A DNA stretch of 64,000 bases from Planococcus sp. PAMC 21323 (GTDB lineage Bacteria > Bacillota > Bacilli > Bacillales_A > Planococcaceae), in assembly GCF_000785555.1 (NCBI RefSeq), contig NZ_CP009129.1, forward strand, positions 1-64,000, in the 5' to 3' direction. Shown here piece by piece: positions 61,803 through 64,000 of the stretch. The notes below the pieces were generated by a model, which did not search any database, was not told the origin of the DNA, and was given only the letters and a program-made list of their open reading frames with translations. Position numbers and translations under genes: made by a program. Numbering within the stretch: position 1 is the first letter of the stretch; each line of letters starts with the position of its first letter.

Positions 61803-62843
61803 TTACAACGAATTTAAAAGATTTAAAGCATCGGCATCCTGCTGGTGCTTTTTTTCTGGCATTAATTCGAGGTAATAGTTTTGAGTCGTTTGAATATTGA
61901 TATGTCCGAGTCTTTGGGAAACATAGGCAATATCAATGTTTTGGGAAAAAAGGAATGATGCGTGTGTATCCCGTAAGCCATGGAAGGTCGTTTTTGGGAT
62001 CTTTAGCTGTGCTAATAGGTCTGAGAGTAATTCAGACTGTTTGAAGCCGCTAAAGCCAAAAATATAGCCATTATCCTTTGGAGGGATCTTCTTTACAAGA
62101 TTGTATACTTCCTGATTAATGGAAACATCTCGTTTAGCATTTTGGGTTTTTAATGACGTATCAGCAGAGGTCGGACTAATTGAATGTCTAACTTCAATAC
62201 CGAACTGATACAAGCTCTCAGGGCGTATAGCCAATAACTCACCGCGTCGCATACCTGTTTCCAATGCAAGTAATACTAATAGGTTAAATTCGTCTACTGG
62301 ATGCTGTAAGAGATAGTTCCGAAGCTTTTTAAGGTTAGTGATAGATAAGGCCTTATTACGCTTAGGAAGCGTCTTACCGCGCGTTTTTACTAAGCGGGCA
62401 AAATCGTTTGCAATGTATCCCCGAGCATAAGCATCACGTAAGGACGTTTTAATCTTAAGAAGTACTTCATGTGTTGTTTTGCGTGAATGAGTTTTAGCAT
62501 ATTCGTCAATTTTCTTCTGAACGACAATATCATTTAAATCTTTTAATCGAATATCTTGAAACAAATTTTTCACTACTTGAGATGTCCGAAGGTAATTTTG
62601 AAACGTTGTTTCTTTTACGTCATTAATTTTTACGAGGTAAATCCATCGCTCAAAAAAGTCTGCAAATGTCGTTGTTCTCTCTGCTAGTTCTTTACCTCCT
62701 CCTTTGGCTAACTCCATTTCCAACGCCCAAAGTTCTGCTTCTTTTTTCGTTGAAAACGTTTGAGATAACTTATTATGTTTACCGTGCTTGTATAAAGAAA
62801 TTTGTGCTCGATATGCTTTTCCTCTTTTTACAATGCTAGCCAT
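61803..62843 (-). CDS. int: Tyrosine recombinase/integrase
   Basis: The 346 residues have an N-terminal arm-binding segment, a core-binding SAM-like domain (about 55-150) and the catalytic domain with R199 in ETGMRRGEL, K232, H288 and R291 in HGLRDTH, H314 in LGH and probable nucleophile Y324. I start at the ATG ending at 62843 (MASIVKRGKAYRA), with AGAGGA upstream; an upstream in-frame ATG at 62894 lies within the intergenic palindrome. Integrates and, with Xis, excises the element. Confidence 0.93.
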   Translation of the reverse strand: MASIVKRGKAYRAQISLYKHGKHNKLSQTFSTKKEAELWALEMELAKGGGKELAERTTTFADFFERWIYLVKINDVKETTFQNYLRTSQVVKNLFQDIRLKDLNDIVVQKKIDEYAKTHSRKTTHEVLLKIKTSLRDAYARGYIANDFARLVKTRGKTLPKRNKALSITNLKKLRNYLLQHPVDEFNLLVLLALETGMRRGELLAIRPESLYQFGIEVRHSISPTSADTSLKTQNAKRDVSINQEVYNLVKKIPPKDNGYIFGFSGFKQSELLSDLLAQLKIPKTTFHGLRDTHASFLFSQNIDIAYVSQRLGHINIQTTQNYYLELMPEKKHQQDADALNLLNSL

Positions 62844-62865
62844 ACTATCAAATCCTCTCATAAAA

Positions 62866-62931
62866 ATAGTTGATAGGATGCTAGTTGAATACAAGTGAAT
62901 TGTATTCTGTACTTAGCATATTATCAACTAT
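62866..62931 (-). repeat. 66-base nested inverted repeat between xis and int
   Basis: Three concentric pairs: ATAGTTGATA (62866-62875) with TATCAACTAT (62922-62931); ATGCTA (62878-62883) with TAGCAT (62914-62919); GAATACAA (62887-62894) with TTGTATTC (62900-62907). All are perfect and centred near 62897-62898. No T run follows on either strand. Confidence 0.8.
62899..62927 (-). promoter_or_regulatory. int promoter (minus strand)
   Basis: On the minus strand, TTGATA (62927-62922), exactly 17 bases, TACAAT (62904-62899). The -10 lies in the inner dyad and the -35 in the outer repeat, so a dyad-binding protein would block int expression. Confidence 0.65.
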
Positions 62932-62938
62932 TAATTGT

Positions 62939-63142
62939 TTAAATAGATTGTTTCTCGATGAACTTTATTAAAGACTCTATGGTGTATCGTTCTTGTCGAC
63001 CAATCATAAAACGATTAAGTTTATCGTGAGAGCGTATATATTTGTCAAATGACTTTGGGTCTACGCCAAGAAAGCTTGATGCTTGTTCTCGGGTTAAAAG
63101 ATACGGATAATCTTTCAATATACTTAGCGTGTTCATTAGCAT
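62939..63142 (-). CDS. Excisionase-like small DNA-binding protein
   Basis: The 67-residue product (MLMNTLSILKDYPYLLTREQ at its start) reads as a helix-turn-helix protein of the Tn916 Xis / MerR-like excisionase type: LLTREQASSFLGVDPKSFD then YIRS and RQERYTIESLIKFIEK. AAGGAG sits five bases before ATG. Adjacent to int, as excisionases are. The family is short and divergent, so this is by pattern and place. Confidence 0.75.
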   Translation of the reverse strand: MLMNTLSILKDYPYLLTREQASSFLGVDPKSFDKYIRSHDKLNRFMIGRQERYTIESLIKFIEKQSI

Positions 63143-63162
63143 ATCTTCTCCTTATGAAATAT

Positions 63163-64000
63163 TTATTTGAATGGATAACCTTGCTTCGTATACAGGACAG
63201 AATACTTTTTAAGCCATGATAAAACTTCATCGGTAGGCTCGTAATTTTCAAATTCATCTTGAAGAAATGCAACGCAATTTTTAAGCCCTTCATCTCCCCA
63301 GATACGCCGGACTTTAAATAAGTAAGGAAAGAGTCCAGAACCACTTAAAATATGCATCTGTGACTGTTCGAGCAAGTTGTTCCGTGGCGAAGGGGTGTTA
63401 AATACAAAACTCCTTTGATTGAGTAAATCAATCATCTTTTTTGTATACGTGGTTGGTTTTTCTGATTTGCCATAATAGAACTGGTAACGATCAGTTAATG
63501 CTGAAACGAGTAAATCTTTTAACTCAACGTCCGTTTTTATAGTTTGCAGTTGCTCTGACAACCCATGCGCATAAGTCCCTTTAAAGACCGCTTCAAAACG
63601 CACCCAGTTTTCACATTGGATTGCTTCTTCATAACGAACACCTAATGTTTCAACTTGTTCCTTTTTCTTATCATAAACTCTCAATAGTGACTTAATATTT
63701 TTGCCTTTTGAACCTACATAAAAAGTTGATGTTATATTATTTTTTGTAATAGCTGATAGATCTGAGTGATTCTTTCTTCCAGCAGAGGTTTTAATAATTT
63801 GATTTTTTTTAGAAATTTGATTGTAAATAGTGTTTACATTCAATTTTTCATTAATAAAATCAATTGCAATATCAATTCTCGAAATTCTGGAAGTGTATAA
63901 ACTGTTATTATTTACGTTTGTGAGAAACTGATGAATCTGTATGGAACTATTGAACAGTAATTCATTTTGCTCTCTGTATTCCATCCATGCTTGCGCAGAA
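63163..64000 (-). CDS. Rep_trans-type relaxase/replication initiator (MobT/NicK-like), 5' partial
   Basis: About 279 codons are visible, open to the window edge; codons upstream of the ATG at 63984 stay open (reading SAQAW before it), so the true start is beyond 64000. Features of the replication-initiation-factor family: SRIDIAIDFINE, TFYVGSKGKNIKSLLRVYDKK and WVRFEAVFKGTYAHG. Such proteins nick at an origin for rolling-circle replication or conjugal transfer (Tn916 Orf20, ICEBs1 NicK, MobT). The N-terminal domain cannot be judged. SD AAGGAG of xis follows closely. Confidence 0.82.
   Translation of the reverse strand, partial: SAQAWMEYREQNELLFNSSIQIHQFLTNVNNNSLYTSRISRIDIAIDFINEKLNVNTIYNQISKKNQIIKTSAGRKNHSDLSAITKNNITSTFYVGSKGKNIKSLLRVYDKKKEQVETLGVRYEEAIQCENWVRFEAVFKGTYAHGLSEQLQTIKTDVELKDLLVSALTDRYQFYYGKSEKPTTYTKKMIDLLNQRSFVFNTPSPRNNLLEQSQMHILSGSGLFPYLFKVRRIWGDEGLKNCVAFLQDEFENYEPTDEVLSWLKKYSVLYTKQGYPFK

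Larger units (their letters stand above)
61734..64000 (-). mobile_element. Left end of an integrated mobile element (IME/ICE-like) at rpsI
   Basis: Three consecutive minus-strand genes, integrase, excisionase-like and a Rep_trans relaxase or initiator, follow rpsI directly while everything before is plus-strand core. Int-xis-MobT order at a ribosomal-protein gene 3' end is typical of integrative mobilisable elements; an ICE of the Tn916/ICEBs1 kind is also possible. The element runs past the window edge, so size, cargo and right attachment site are unknown. Confidence 0.85.

Noticed and set aside
62844..62894. Longer integrase start at 62894
   Set aside because: It lies in the nested palindrome over the promoter -10 and lacks an SD; the ATG at 62843 has AGAGGA.

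Overview
The window is a chromosomal core region of a low-to-mid GC Gram-positive bacterium of the Bacillales. Gene content and protein sequences point to the Planococcaceae (Planococcus-like), although genus cannot be fixed without a search. Nearly everything reads rightward (+). Shine-Dalgarno sequences are strong (AAGGAGG), TTG and GTG starts are common, and the gene order follows the Bacillus/Staphylococcus 'ctsR to rpsI' superregion. No rRNA, tRNA or CRISPR array was seen.

Layout. (1) About 0.1-4.8 kb: the CtsR stress operon ctsR-mcsA-mcsB-clpC, with a CtsR heptad operator on its promoter. (2) 4.8-14.2 kb: radA, a PIN/TRAM membrane protein, ispD, ispF, gltX, then a cysteine T-box leader controlling cysE-cysS-mrnC-rlmB-rae1. 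(3) 14.2-31.6 kb: sigH, rpmG-secE-nusG, rplK-rplA, rplJ-rplL behind an L10 leader, a small methyltransferase, rpoB-rpoC, a frameshifted L7Ae-type gene, then rpsL-rpsG-fusA-tuf. (4) 31.6-42.6 kb: a branched-chain amino acid block, ilvE then a second T-box then ilvBHC-leuABCD, followed by a Na+/H+ antiporter family gene. It sits between tuf and rpsJ, which are much closer together in Bacillus subtilis. (5) 42.6-57.2 kb: the S10-spc-alpha ribosomal superoperon (rpsJ to rplQ) including secY, adk, infA and rpoA; map is absent between adk and infA. (6) 57.2-61.7 kb: the ECF transporter module ecfA1-ecfA2-ecfT, truA, and rplM-rpsI behind an L13-type leader. (7) 61.7-64.0 kb: the left end of an integrated mobile element abutting the 3' end of rpsI, read leftward: tyrosine integrase, excisionase-like protein, and a Rep_trans (MobT/NicK-type) relaxase or replication initiator cut by the window edge.

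The genes cover protein quality control, isoprenoid precursors, tRNA charging, sulfur and branched-chain amino acid synthesis, transcription and translation. Much of the regulation is at the RNA level: two T-boxes, the L10 and L13 leaders, twin L1-like stems before rplK and rplA, an S10 leader, a terminator-like hairpin in the rpoB leader, and an unassigned structured leader before ecfA1. The least ordinary items are the frameshift in the L7Ae-type gene, the nested palindrome between xis and int, the displaced ilv-leu block, and the noncoding structured stretches before ecfA1 and infA. No clearly new multi-gene system is visible. The mobile element, whose cargo lies beyond the window, is the best place to look for one.
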